NCBI RefSeq assembly: GCF_001949145.1
Contig: NW_019091362.1
Span: 9,639,723-9,703,722, forward strand
From: Acanthaster planci
Taxonomy: Eukaryota; Echinodermata; Asteroidea; Valvatida; Acanthasteridae
DNA length: 64,000 nt
Direction: 5' to 3'
In this document: positions 1 through 13,100 of the stretch, piece by piece
Layout: each line of letters starts with the position of its first letter
Position numbering within the stretch: the first letter of the stretch is position 1
The notes under the pieces: generated by a model
Database searches by the model: none
What the model was told of the DNA's origin: nothing
Seen by the model: only the letters and a program-made list of their open reading frames with translations
Made by a program: the position numbers and the translations under genes

Positions 1-230
1 AAGTTCTGACTTTATGTTCCAACTATCAGAATGATTAACTTGCTTGAGTTAAGGAGGATTCGTGCTTAGTGCAAACATTTTGTTGCTATGTAACATACAT
101 CATGTAGTTAATGTACAATTGAATTGCTAGTTGGATTTATATCCAGTAACCCTTTGGTTATGGAAGGGTAATAGCCTTTGATTCATCGTAAGTAAGAAAA
201 GGACATTAAAACAGAATGACTAGTACATTG

Positions 231-562
231 GAGTTTGGATAAGGCGCATCCTTTATGTTGTTTGAATGATTGGGATCAGATTTATCCCTCATGTTGATGG
301 AGCCAGTCGGGGGCAAGTGTGTATCCTTCATGTTAATTGGAAAGTAGTGGCACCGAGTGTATTGCTTATGTTGGAAATGAGTGGGGATCAGGTGTATCCC
401 CTTATGTTAATTGAAAAAGTTGGGATCAGGTGTATTCTTTATGTTTATTGAAAAAGTTGGGATCAGGTGTATTCTTTATGTTTATTGAAAAAGTCGGGTT
501 CAGGTGTATCCCTTATGTTTATTGAAAGAGTTGGGATCTGGTGTATCCTTTTGAGTCAGTAA
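231..562. repeat. 37-bp minisatellite, about nine units
   Basis: Tandem units of about 37 bp, each resembling GGGATCAGGTGTAT followed by a TTATGTTTATTGAAA-like half. The central units (about 415-525) are almost identical and the outer ones have drifted. The array lies 0.6-1 kb upstream of the PITRM1 start codon. It has short open frames but no sign of being a gene. Confidence 0.85.
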
Positions 563-1197
563 CAGGTTTGCCCATTGTACACCGGTATTCCGGCACAATG
601 GAAAATAAAATAAAGTTCCAGGCTGTGGCCTTCCATCAAATAATGTGTCCCTGTTTTAGATTTGTCTGAGGGAGTCTGAGTATAATTAGAAATAAATTTC
701 TCAGTTTGCCGAAAAGGACCAGACATTCCGATTCAAACAGAATTTGTTTCAAAGGTAATATATCTGCGGGTTATGATAATCATGCTTATCCTTTTACTTG
801 TTGAGGTGTGCAGGGTTTATCCGAGCGTGTACTGAATTCATGCTCATATATATGAAAATGTGCAATTCAGTTCTGTCATTGACACGTTCCCTACACATTG
901 CGATCTTCATTAATCAAGAATACGTGTGAGGGCGCTCTCAGCGCCAGCGATCGATCAACCGTGAACACGTGCTTTTGTTGGGGGTCAAATGGGTTATCGT
1001 GACCTCTGCTCAGAACCTGCTGAGGCTGTCCGTCAAGTGTTTCTCCTGTTAATAAGTGTTATGCCTGTTGTTTAACCATGGTTTAACCTAGAATTTTGCT
1101 TACGAGGAAGTGTGAACGGGCGTGACGGATAGTTTCACATAATTATTAAGCTTAGTATTTTCATTTTTATGAATAAGGAGTACATTTTTGAGACAGT
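563..1197. other. Upstream flank of PITRM1
   Basis: No coding sequence seen. The stretch from about 900 to 1140 is richer in CpG than its surroundings and would fit the PITRM1 promoter and 5' UTR. No TATA box or initiator can be placed with confidence. Confidence 0.35.
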
Positions 1198-4100
1198 ATG
1201 CAGCGGGTTTGTAGGTTTTCCCAATTTACATGTATCAGCAACACAAGGTAGGCCCATTATGATCGCGCGCGGTAACACTTTTTACACCTGACGTGCGTGC
1301 CTAAACTTACAATCATGAACGTTAAGGCTACTAAAATCAAAACCACTGACTGTGAGAAACAGTCATTTCTCTCATCCGGCATGCCTCTTTCATTGGTGTG
1401 TCTTTGAAGTGGGGAGAGAGTTCCATGACCATGATGAAATGATACACGAACACTTGATGATGTATAATGCCTCTGTGCATGAACCTGTATGACACTTGTC
1501 TGAAGAAACCCAAGTGTTTTCTAAGTAATGCTTCAGGATTTTCTCCACTAATTTTCTCTTTTTTGAACATGTTATCACTTTTTGATGGTTGTTATAATAT
1601 TTTACGGGAAAACTAGTGTTGTCTGTGTATGGAACTCCTTTTTTAATCTTTCCAAACTGTGGAAGCACCGACAGTTGTTTGTAAAGCCCATTATTCTCCC
1701 TTAATTTTGTAAAAAAAAAAAAAAACCACCTGACCATGCTTACTGGGCCTTAAAACCTTGTCTTGCCCAGAAATCTGTCCATTTTTCCATCGGATTTCAA
1801 CAGATGGCAGACATTTGCACGATGTAAGTCACACCGGCTGTATTGCGCCGCATCAGCATTGGAGACGGCAGAGGCCTATCAGCCAGGTCAAAAGATGCAT
1901 GGCTTCACCGTTAGAAAGGTGCTGTACTAAATCCTGCAGGTGAACTTGAATACGCGCACAGTTGAAGGTAACAGTGTTTTTGATGGAATAATAGGCATCT
2001 ATTTACTGTACACAACAGTGACAACGATCATACAATGGCGTAGAGCAAGGCCAGTTTGAACGCGCTGTCGGCGTCTGTACAGAAGGTAGATAGGCAACAT
2101 GGTTTTTTTCCTAGGCACATCATTATTATATTATATATTTCTGGTAATGACACCAAGGATTCCTCCAAAGTGCCCTAGGCACTGTAGCTCGCAAGCCTGA
2201 AGAAACCTGTAGAGAGGAGACAATGAGAAGCAGTTACAGTTTTAGAGGTGAGAGGAAAACCCCAGAGGAATATTCTGGGTAAAACCCACGGAATCAGGTA
2301 AGGATTGAAAACCCAATCCACATGTGGACAGGGCCGGGATTCAAACCCGGGCCTCAGAGGTGGAAGGCGAGGAAAGAACCACAATTAATTAACTATGAAC
2401 AATTTCTAATGTGTTGAAACTGTTGCAAATTTTATGCAAATGGGTTACTCTGTAAACTCGGGGTTGAACCCCCTGTCACGCTGATCTACCGTATGTAAGT
2501 TGACATTGAAATACTGTACATTGGAATTGATTTGAAACTTGATATTTTTACTTGTTTGACAAGTAATTTCCATAATCACTCTTACAAATTAACGAACATA
2601 GTCCAAACTTCTGACAGAGTCCTTTGTCAGATACAAGTGGGGCACGAAAGAAACACAACCCCAATTTGATAGCTTTATCCAGCTACTTCTCATGGAATGA
2701 CTTTTTAAAGATTTTTTAAATCCCTGAATGTTTTTTTTTACTTGCATTACCCCCCCCCCCGACCAAATTTCCTCTTCCCTATTGTAGGTTATACCAGTGC
2801 CAGAGCTATACCTAACGGCAGTCACATTGATGCATGATGTCACCGGGGCCAAGTACCTGCACGTGGCCAGGGAAGACAGCAATAACGTCTTCAGGTAGAT
2901 GATCACTCCGGTCTTTGAGAACCATTCTACCGTGATACTTCCTTTCACAAAACAAAGTCGGCCTCCACAAACCTGCCAGACAGTGGCTGTGTGTGTGTGT
3001 ACGAAATCAATGAGGACCATCTAAGTGTGAGGTTATGTGTGCTATACCTCATGTGGACTCGTGAACAAACAATGTCAACATGAAGCAGGAAGGGAAGGCG
3101 TTGTGTGGACTTACCTGTGTCCACAGGATGTTTCCCCTTCCCTGAAAAAGAGGTTTAGAGGCATTTGGGGTTAAAAATAAGTTATCTTGGTAATTCACAA
3201 TTTCACTTTTTATGAAAATTTAATTATATTTGAAACAATCCATTATGTAAAAACTATATAAAGATTGTTACTGATGCCAGAAGCATGAGTTAAAGTCCTC
3301 CTTTATATCAGGCAAACTGAAAATAAAAGTCGTCAGGAGCATCCAACAGAAGCCTGTTTTGATGACGTCACACTACGGCTCTGCAATTTCGTGTATATGA
3401 CTGTTTCATTATTTCAGGGTTAACACGCCTGCGTGCGTGAGCGCCGCGCTTGCTTGCGCTTAACTGTGAATTAAAAGGGGTCGAACAGTGAGAGCAACTT
3501 GGAATTGCTTTTCCATTGATTCGATGTTGTTCCACACCGGATCGTATGATAAAGTTTAAAGTCCCAATTTGAACCGGAGTAAGGGCCTGATGAATTTCAG
3601 GCAGATGGTCCTGGTCATTGCCCGTCTTTTCTCTGTTCTTGTGCTATAAAGCCCCATATTATGGCCGCAATGTCAAGAAACTAGTGAACGAGAGCCGTAT
3701 TATGACATTATCAAATTGCTAGATTTGTTTGCCGCCCTCAAGGACACATTTTTTTTTTACTCTGAGCATTCGCCCCATGGAACTAAACTCCAAAAAGACG
3801 ATTTTTATAAATGCGAAGAGAAACTGCCACGTTAGTCATGATATGGGTAATAATGACCCATTCCCTATTAAATAACCATTTTAGGTCAAAGTAATGTGAT
3901 TGATCTGCAAGATTATTTGATGTAAAAGGAAGAGCAGCAGTCAAGGAAACCATACTACGAAATCCAGCCAAAGATCATGTTCACAGTTCAAGAAAGAGGA
4001 GAATTTTCACCCAGTTTTCTTAACTGCCTGAAAACAAAGAACTTTCCAAACTGGGGGGTGTGTGGAAAGTAAACCTGTGTATTCATGTATGTGTGCTGTC

Positions 4101-7100
4101 ACTCGCTAGAAGCTGGCAAATATGCAGTAAACTGGCAGATTGTGTTTACAAGTCCTGGGAAAATCTCTGCCGATCTGTGCATCTAGCAGCGCAGAGGGGC
4201 TTAAAACCAGAATTAAATGGGACTTCATTTTCCTCCACAGTGTGGGATTCCGGACCACACCGATGGACAGCACAGGGGTTCCTCATATCCTGGAGCACAC
4301 CACGCTGTGCGGATCTCAGCGCTACCCCTGCCGAGATCCCTTCTTCAAGATGTTGAACCGATCCCTGGCGACATTCATGAATGCATGGACTGGTAAGATA
4401 ACACATTGTCCTGCGGAGTAAAGCCCTTGGGTCTCTGCAGTGCTGTTAACCCCAATTCCTTTCAAAGTTTCACTGGGCGGTTTGGAAGAATTTGTAGGAT
4501 TGAGTAAGGTAGAATGGGGCTGTCCATCACATGCAGAAGTGAATTAAGTGAGTAGAAATTGGGTTACAAAGGATGTGCATGTGTCTGTGGGTTCCTCAAG
4601 AGTGGTGGATTTGAAGGAGAGCTTTTTTGTACTGCCCAGGCATACGTATGCACACTGGAAGAACATGATTTAAACCTGGGCCCAATTTCACAGAGCTGCT
4701 TAACAGCAGAAAAGTCGTGCTTACTTTGGCAAAAAAATTTGCCAACCTTGAGCACTTTTCCATGGCGATGCTTGGCATGGTTGTGCTAACGGTTGCGCAG
4801 CATAGAGATTTCTATTGTTATGTCACTAAGTTTGAGCAAATTTTTTCCTCCAAGGTAAGCATGCCTTTTGCTGTGCTTACGGTCTCCATAGTACATGGAG
4901 CCTCTGTTAGCGTCAAATCCCGTGCTAAGCAACGCCATGAAATTGGGCCCAGGCCTTGTCCAAGACTACTACAAGACTGATGATGATAATTACGATTATA
5001 ATCCTTAAGTTGTGTGCCAGTATTTGCCTTGAAAATGGACAGAGAAAGTTACTTTTGACAAGACTTTCTGAACGTAAAACTTTTCTCCGTCCTCAACAGC
5101 CAGTGACTACACCATGTACCCATTCTCAAGTCAGAACCCCAAAGACTTTAGTAACCTGCTGTCGGTCTATCTAGATGCGGCCTTCTTTCCAAGACTCAGG
5201 GAACTAGACTTCAGGTAACTGTAAGTTTGGCTCAGAGACACAATTGACCCACAGCAAAATGCTCGGTTTCCATCTGAGGGCGCAAATGCGTTCCTTCAGC
5301 AGTATGCTGTGAAATTGTCACAAAGGAAGTTTTCGTTGAAATGTATCCCGATAAAAGCGGTGTATCTTAAAATTGTTCTTTAAGACAAGAAGGCTGGAGA
5401 CTAGAGAATGAAAACAACCAAGACCCAGACTCTCCCATTATCTTCAAAGGGGTGGTCTTCAATGAAATGAAAGGGGCAATGGTAAGCAGTAAATATGACT
5501 AGATTAAATTAAACGTAAAAACAAAAAAAAAGGTAAAGAGACAGAATGAGACAAAAAGGGATAGGAGCGGGATGTGTAAGACAAACACCAGGAAAACGGG
5601 GAGAGAATTGAACAGCAGCAGGGAAGGAGGAAGGGATGAGAAAGTTTGAATCCAGTCATGTAAGCAAAAGTGTACTAAAATACTGTAAGCCAAAGCCTGT
5701 CTCTTCAATGACTAGGTGTTCTTAAACTCTTCACTGTGTTAGGGCGTAAGCCACCCTTTCAGGCATTCCACACAGATGTGTGTAGTTTGTGGAGGGATTT
5801 GACAGTTCAAATCAATGGAGGGCTTTGTGCAAAATCGATGTTTTAGTTGATAACTTCTGAAAAGGAAAGGTAATGGGCACAGCCAAGTACAATTAACAGG
5901 AATTGGTGTGCATGAAAATATGGGAAAAAACACCTCTTTGACTAATGGATTATTAACGCTTCATTTTCAACCCTTAGGGCTCATTTACACAGATGAGTGA
6001 TAACACATAGTTATTGCTGCGCAATATTGTCCATTATGCAAGGTGGAAAACCATTCAATGTGCAAAGCATTACTTTAGTGACACTCCACAAAAACAGTGC
6101 CACCCCCTCAGGAAGAATAGAAAGCACAATTAGGAAGCACTCAGTCCATGACATCATACCTAACAAGACCTCTGATTGGCCAGAGTGCACTGTCTCAGCA
6201 CAGTATCTGTGAAAAATTATTCAGGTCTTTATAGAGCACCTCTAAGGAAAACACGTTTTCTCTGATTTTTATCTTTTCAAATAAATATGGAAGCATCCAA
6301 ATCGAATGCAGTGTCATTTGTCTTCAGAGCTCAACTACATGTGTAACAAGCTCAAAAGGGCTTTTTTTTCTGTTCATGCCAAGATAGGAATTCTGAATGT
6401 AGATTACGTCATTCTGAGTAAACAGAGAAAACGAGGAGAACCTTCACCCTGTGTTCATAGTGGATAAACTCTTGTGTATGCCAAACAATGGCTACATGCA
6501 TTATTTATTTATATGAATAGATAAAATCTAAGAAAACGTGTTTTACTTAGAGGTGCTTTTTAAACACAGCAGTCAGTCCTCGGTGTAAACATTCTTGTGG
6601 CAAACCATCACATATAAATTGTACCACACAGAATCATGCATCTGCTCATCGGTGTAAATGGATGCTAAATGAGAAGGCTTGGGTAGAGGGAGGGGTAGAT
6701 CACATCCTTTATCCTTGTAGTACACGTACATCTTTTCCAGTCTCAACCTTGTGATTCTCTCCGTCGTCCAGACGAGCCCAGAACAGATCTTTGCCCTCCA
6801 CTGTCAGAACAACCTCCTCCCCGGCCACACCTACTCCCACAACAGCGGGGGAGACCCCCTGCACATCCCACACCTCACCTGGCAACAGTTGAAGGACTTC
6901 CATGCCACTCACTACCACCCTAGCAACTCGAGGTAAATCACAGTCGATTTGGCCTACAGGGGTTAACGGATTAGAAAATAATCCCTCTATGGTTGAACAG
7001 CGGAGGTTGTAATTGGGGCCTCTACGGGCATCACAAGGCGATCGTAAGACCAATATGGGACCTCCACTTTCAAGTCACAAGCTGTTCAAATAACCTACAG

Positions 7101-10100
7101 GAAAAGCATTTCTTTCTCTTTGCTCATCCTGTTGCGTGTGGCTGATCTTGTGACTGGTTTTGTGACTAGTCTTGTGATGACCTCTACCGCCACACTGTTG
7201 AACAGTAGCATACAGTGACCGTTAAGTCTTGCTGATGGAAGTACGGGGTCTTGTTTCCTTGGCTTAATGTAACATTCTGCACTTGCAGTGATAAGTTTCA
7301 CGAACACAGAAAGCACAGCACCAGAATTCTAAGGCAGTGGATGTACAGCCACAAACCTAGTATTCTTCTCTGGCTCTCTCTCTCTCTCTCTGGAAATACA
7401 TGTAAGCTGCAGAGTCATTGTCAGTGCAGAATATTCCCCTGTGACTCTTCAGTATTGTAAACAGTTCTGCTTGTATGCCAGGCCGAGGTGTTAAGATAAG
7501 AGACCGAATCGTGAGAGTAAAGCATACTTGGCAATATCAGTAGTGATAACCCTGCCGTTTTGCTGTGGTTTCCCTGTTGTCCATGTAAGGTTTTTCACTT
7601 ACGGCGACCTCCCATTAGAGGGTCATCTTGAGGCCATTCAACAACAGGCATTAGCATCTTTCTCTCCTATCACACCGAACACGGAGGTACCCAACGAGGC
7701 ACGCTGGACGCAACCGGTAATTGACTCTTGTGAAGGTTTCTGCCGTTTGGCTGGATATCAAAGGTTGGCCAAATTTTCGGCCCACAATAGTACCTTCAGC
7801 AAGTGTTTAAAGGCACGGGAAAATCACTTCCACGTCTTTCCTACCCTTTGACCCTTTTTTAATCTCACAGTTTTGCACTCCCGATCTGCAGTTATCTTTT
7901 CAATTTGTGATGATGTGATGAGTTGAATCTGTCGCTTTTAACAGAGGGAGAAACATGTCCGCTGCGCCCCTGATCCAATGGCAGCTGACCCCGAAAAACA
8001 GACTACAGTCAGTGTTAGCTTCCTTCTGAACAGGTAAACAGCTGGACACCAGAGAGACCAAGGAAATTATCAGTAATATTTATAATAACATGACATATTC
8101 ATATAGTGCATTCTAGTACCGATGGACTCTCAATGCACTGTACACCATATTGTCCCTGCTAACTGGGTCCAGAATCATTCCTTTGAACCATCTCAACTCC
8201 CAAGGGAGTATACAACCATCGGTGCAGTAATAGCAGGTGCTACCTGCTTAATCAGCTACAAATGACCCTCTCTGCCCTCACAGGTACCCGTTTATACTCC
8301 TGGGCCAAGAGAGGGAAGTGGGAGTAAAGTTACTTGTCCATTATCGCAGTCTGTGCCCCACAGCAGGATTCGAATCACGACTGTGCGATAGGGAGTTACC
8401 AACCCTAACCATTTGACCGCATGTCCCACAAGTCTTAATTTTGGATTCACTCGTAGACAAGATGCTACTTGGATGATGATGGTGGTGATCAAAGTTGATG
8501 AAACTTTATTCTTCACCCCCTAGCTTGACAGACTCGTTTGAGGGATTCACCATGTCCATCTTGTCGCATCTGCTGGTGTCTGGACCCACGTCTCCTTTCT
8601 ATCAAGCACTGGTACAGGCCAATATTGGGTCTGACTACTCTCCCGTCCTGGGGTAAGTTACCCGTAAAACTTGAGCATAATTTGGACGAGTTACTTGCTA
8701 CTTGAAAATGACTTACATGTCACTTAATTTAACTGTGGCGCACCTTTGCTCTCCAGGTATTTGAGAAAAAAAAGTCTCCAATGTCTTGAATGAAGACAGA
8801 ACAAAGCAGGACCTTGCCCACCAACACAGTGGATTGTCTAAGCATTCAATCATTGAATAGTGACACATGATGAGGGCCAAAACACGCCCTGAATCATTGC
8901 AAAACATTGCTCTTTTAATAATCCCCTGTCAGGTGTTTTGGCCTGACCTACTCCCCTAGACCTACTCACCTGCCCCTGTCAAGATGCCAGGATACCCACA
9001 AATCTTGGCTTGCTTTCTTGCCCCTGACGAGCGCATGATATTTCTGCTAACAGAAATTCCTTTCGCTACACAGATACCTAAAGCAGTACAAACACAGCCA
9101 ACCTCAAAAGGCAGAATTTACTTCAAAGACACAGTAAAAGAAGCCTTCTTGGGCTAGGGGCACAGTCAGTAGGGCTCACTTTCACAGCGCTGCTATGTGC
9201 CCGATTCTATACTAACAGTGGCTCCACATATTTTGTGGAGAGTGTAAGCAGGAAGCACAGCACTGTGCAATCCTTAGCACAACCACCACCATAAAATAGT
9301 GCTTACAGTTAGCAAAATTTTATGCTTAGTAAGTACAACTTTTCTGCTAACTGTTAAGCAGCACCCTGAAATTGGGCCCAGGTGGTCACCACAGTATTTC
9401 ATCTTCAGTTGGCACAACACATTTCCTCCTTCATGGTAATGCTTGAAGTTTAATCCATCTTGACAGCTGTGACAGTATACGACCCCTTTTATTCTTCATG
9501 ATAGCTATGATGGAAGTACCAAAGATGCCTCTTTCTCGGTCGGTCTTCAAGGAATACGGCAGGAGGATGTTGAGCCTGTTAAAAGCATCATTGAGGACAC
9601 GTTCAAGAAAGTTGTAGAGTAAGTTAAAAACGAGAGAGAAATTTATGTTTATTGACATGGAGCGGGTGAATCGATCTTCAACAAACCGTGCAAGTTGACC
9701 CAAAGGTTTATCAAACACCATGCTTGGGAATTTATTCTGAATGGAACATTGGTACAAAGTGGAGTCTGGCATAGCGTTACTGCTACTCTGACTTGCCTTG
9801 GTTATAAATAAAAAATAAAGTAGTAAGATGTTTATAATTCATTTTTGGAAGTTGGCACCTGTCAATGATGCAATTTTGGAGCACCCATTACTCAGTGCCA
9901 ACCCCTGTAAGCTCAGTGATTCTGTTTGTGATAAATAGAGTGATACTAGCAGTAGGCTGGAAATCTGGAAACGGACAGAGCCAACTTTGGCCGTTTTCCA
10001 ATATTCACCTTCGTCTCCGTCTCAGGTTCGTGTAGGAAACCAATTCCCGATTGTGGGCCTGAAGCATTTAACTTAAATTGAAATACTTTAATGTTTGACT

Positions 10101-13100
10101 CATTTGCATCTTTCTTGATTTTTGGCGGCACTACCAGACTTACTATTGCGCTTATAACCTCAAAGTCAGGAAGTAAAAAAATAGTTGAAGCCTGAGACGG
10201 AGCCGAAGTCGAGTATTGGAAAACGGCCTTTGTGTTAAGAGCTCTCAGAAAGAATTGAGCAGATGGTGCTCAAGAGTGGTTGAAGGGAAAAAGGATTCCT
10301 CAAAACAAGGCCTGAAGAAAAACCCTGCTGCTGGTCAGCACATTGCATGTTTTATTTTCATTTGTTTGATCTTTTGCTTGCTTGTTTGTTTTGCTTCGTG
10401 TCATTCAGTTAATTTTGTCGTTGCCTGTTCACGTATTGAGTGACTTTGAATCACTAGACTTGCCCTTAAGCCATCATTTTGTTGTTCTTTCTTTTGGCCA
10501 CATCCAGGAACGGATTTGAGAAAGAGAGAATCGATGCAGTACTTCATAAAATTGAGATTTCTCAAAAGCACCAGACTACCACATTTGGCCTGCAACTTAT
10601 AGCTGTATGTTTTACTTCTCTTTTTATCTGCTTAGTGTTAATGTTCTGTTTTGCCAGATCAGAAATTTAATCTTTGCTTTTCCTCAAGCCCAAGTTTTGT
10701 GTCTTGATACATTAAATTGTGTTTACTGGACAAGAAGGACTCTCTGTATGATTAACATGTTTTGATCTTCTCTTTCTTTCTCTGTCGTCACTCTTTGTTG
10801 TCCGCTCATGTCAAAACTTTTCCCAATTAATAATTACCATTTACCTCATGATTTGGTAGCAGATGAGATTGGGACTGTTTTATGGCTGGAAACGATGACA
10901 GGCTGTTATGAAAATTTTCAATAGCTGGAACAACCCTGAGTGTACAAATTGTGTAAATCAAAAAGGCCCGACTTTCAAAAGGCAGCAATATTCATCCTAA
11001 CCGTGATGCAATCTAGAGAAAATCTTCGCTTGACGACAGCAATACAGTGTTAGAAGATGGCCTATATATCTGTTGTTTTTACACGAATATTTCAAAATCT
11101 AATCATAACCAACTCATAGTAAAAATGCAAATGTGTTCTAGAAAGAGTGCTGTATTGCCTCTCCTGCCATATGGAAACAAACCTTAAATTGAAAATTTTC
11201 AGCAGATGAACAGTCTTTGGAGATCAAGCCACAAAGCTTGAGCCCATGAAAAAAGAAAAGAAAAGAGGACACGTCAATTACTTTTGGTGTTATCGGTCAG
11301 TCCCTCATGCAGAGCTGGAATCACGACACGGAACTGGCCGACGTGCTGCGCGTCAACAGGAACGTGGATCGGTTCCAGGCGTGCCTGGCCGACAACCCCA
11401 GATTCCTGCAAGACAAGACCGAGGAGTACTTCCTCAGAAACCCCCACCGCCTGACCCTGGTCATGACCCCCAAGGAGGACTACAAGGACGAGCTGGACCA
11501 GGAGGAGAAGAGAATCCTGGACAGCATGGTGTCAGAGCTGAGCCAAGAGGACCGAAGGGGCATTTATGCCAAGGGTAAGGATGTCAAGAATTCTTCAACC
11601 CTAACCAGCATACGGGCGACTTGCAGAGTAGCAACACCAAACCTGACAAATCCGCCGCTAGCCAGTCACTCCAGGAAACAACCGCTGTGTGTCCCCACTC
11701 ACATAACTTCCTGGTATAGTGATATAACCTTTCTCAAAGATGAGTGCTGTAAGTTGGAGATGATGTATTTCAATTTTGATGCAGGTCTTGAATTAGCAGA
11801 TGAGCAAGACAGGGAAGAAGATGTCTCAGTTCTGCCCACACTAAAAGTGTCAGACATTGAACCTGAGTTGAAGAGAGCAAAACTTGACTTCAAACAGTCC
11901 GGTAAGTCGTAGTGTTAATAGTCCTTGATTGAAATACTGTGCTCAGCTCTTTCTAAAGAGAATACAAACATTGGCTGCCCACCTTTTTTCAATTTAGAAA
12001 CAAGGCAACAGTCACCAAAAGGCACAAAGTAACCTTTCACACTTTGTTTACATGCACACTTTCCTATTGCAGTGGTGAGACATCAAACCATCAAGTCCTA
12101 TAGGAAAGCTCACTTGTGAACAAAGTATGGCATTGTGTTGGAGGTCACTTTGGGGGTCTGTTGTAGACCTATGTAAAACACAATTATGTATCAATTTAGC
12201 TAATGTGGCAGTGTGTCTGTGCTATTGTCTCTAATGCCCTTTGTCCTTCAAACTTTATCACTTTGCATTAGTAAGCTAGGGCCATTCTTTGCATGTTAAG
12301 AGAAAGTGAGCCAGAGGCCTGTCATCTTGAATCTATCAACACACTGTGAAATATGGGTCCGTTTCATATAGCTGCTTAGCTTATCTTTTTGCTAAGCACA
12401 CACTAACAAACCAAAGAGGTTACCGGGTAAGATGTTATATTGGTTGTAACATTAGCGTGGTGCATAAAGTTGCTGAGCGAGATTTTCTGCCGAGTAATTC
12501 TATGAATTGGGATCCAAGTGCTGAATTTTGGCATATTTAGGACAATTCTACAGAAGGAAAGACAAGCCAGAGTTCAACAAAATAGCCAGTGTATGGAACC
12601 ATCGACCTTAGGTTTGTGTGCCAGCTGGTACATGCAGTGTGCACATGCTCATATTACAATTACATTTTGGTGACTTGAAGATTTCAGGGAGTTTAAAAGT
12701 TGTGGAAGAAATCGTTCCTTGCCAGCAGGAATGTAGAGGTGTGACCTCAGTTTATGCTGTCAGTTATGGATCTCTCTTACAGGATGCCATCTTTGTAGGA
12801 AAATTTAAAAACTACAGGTATTTATGTTGATCCTAATGTCTTCCAAATACTGCACTGCCGATGTGCATCACAGATTTGACATCCAAAATGTCAGTGCACT
12901 TGACAATCTGTAAGAAGTAACGTCATGTGAGAGAGATCTACGCTATATTTATAATTCCAGATGGAATCCACGTACAGTGTTGCGAACAACCAACCAATGG
13001 CATAACCTACTTCCGAGCTGTGTCTACTCTGCGGTCGGTCCCAGACGACCTCCTACCGTACATTCCGCTCTTCTGCGGCGTCATAACAAGGTAAGAAACA

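Noticed and set aside
231-562. CRISPR-like array
   Set aside because: Units are contiguous and diverge gradually, with no unique spacers, in a eukaryotic genome: a minisatellite.
11246-11578. 110-codon ORF overlapping PITRM1 exon 13
   Set aside because: It is the +1 frame of a real exon; the correct frame carries the conserved PITRM1 sequence.
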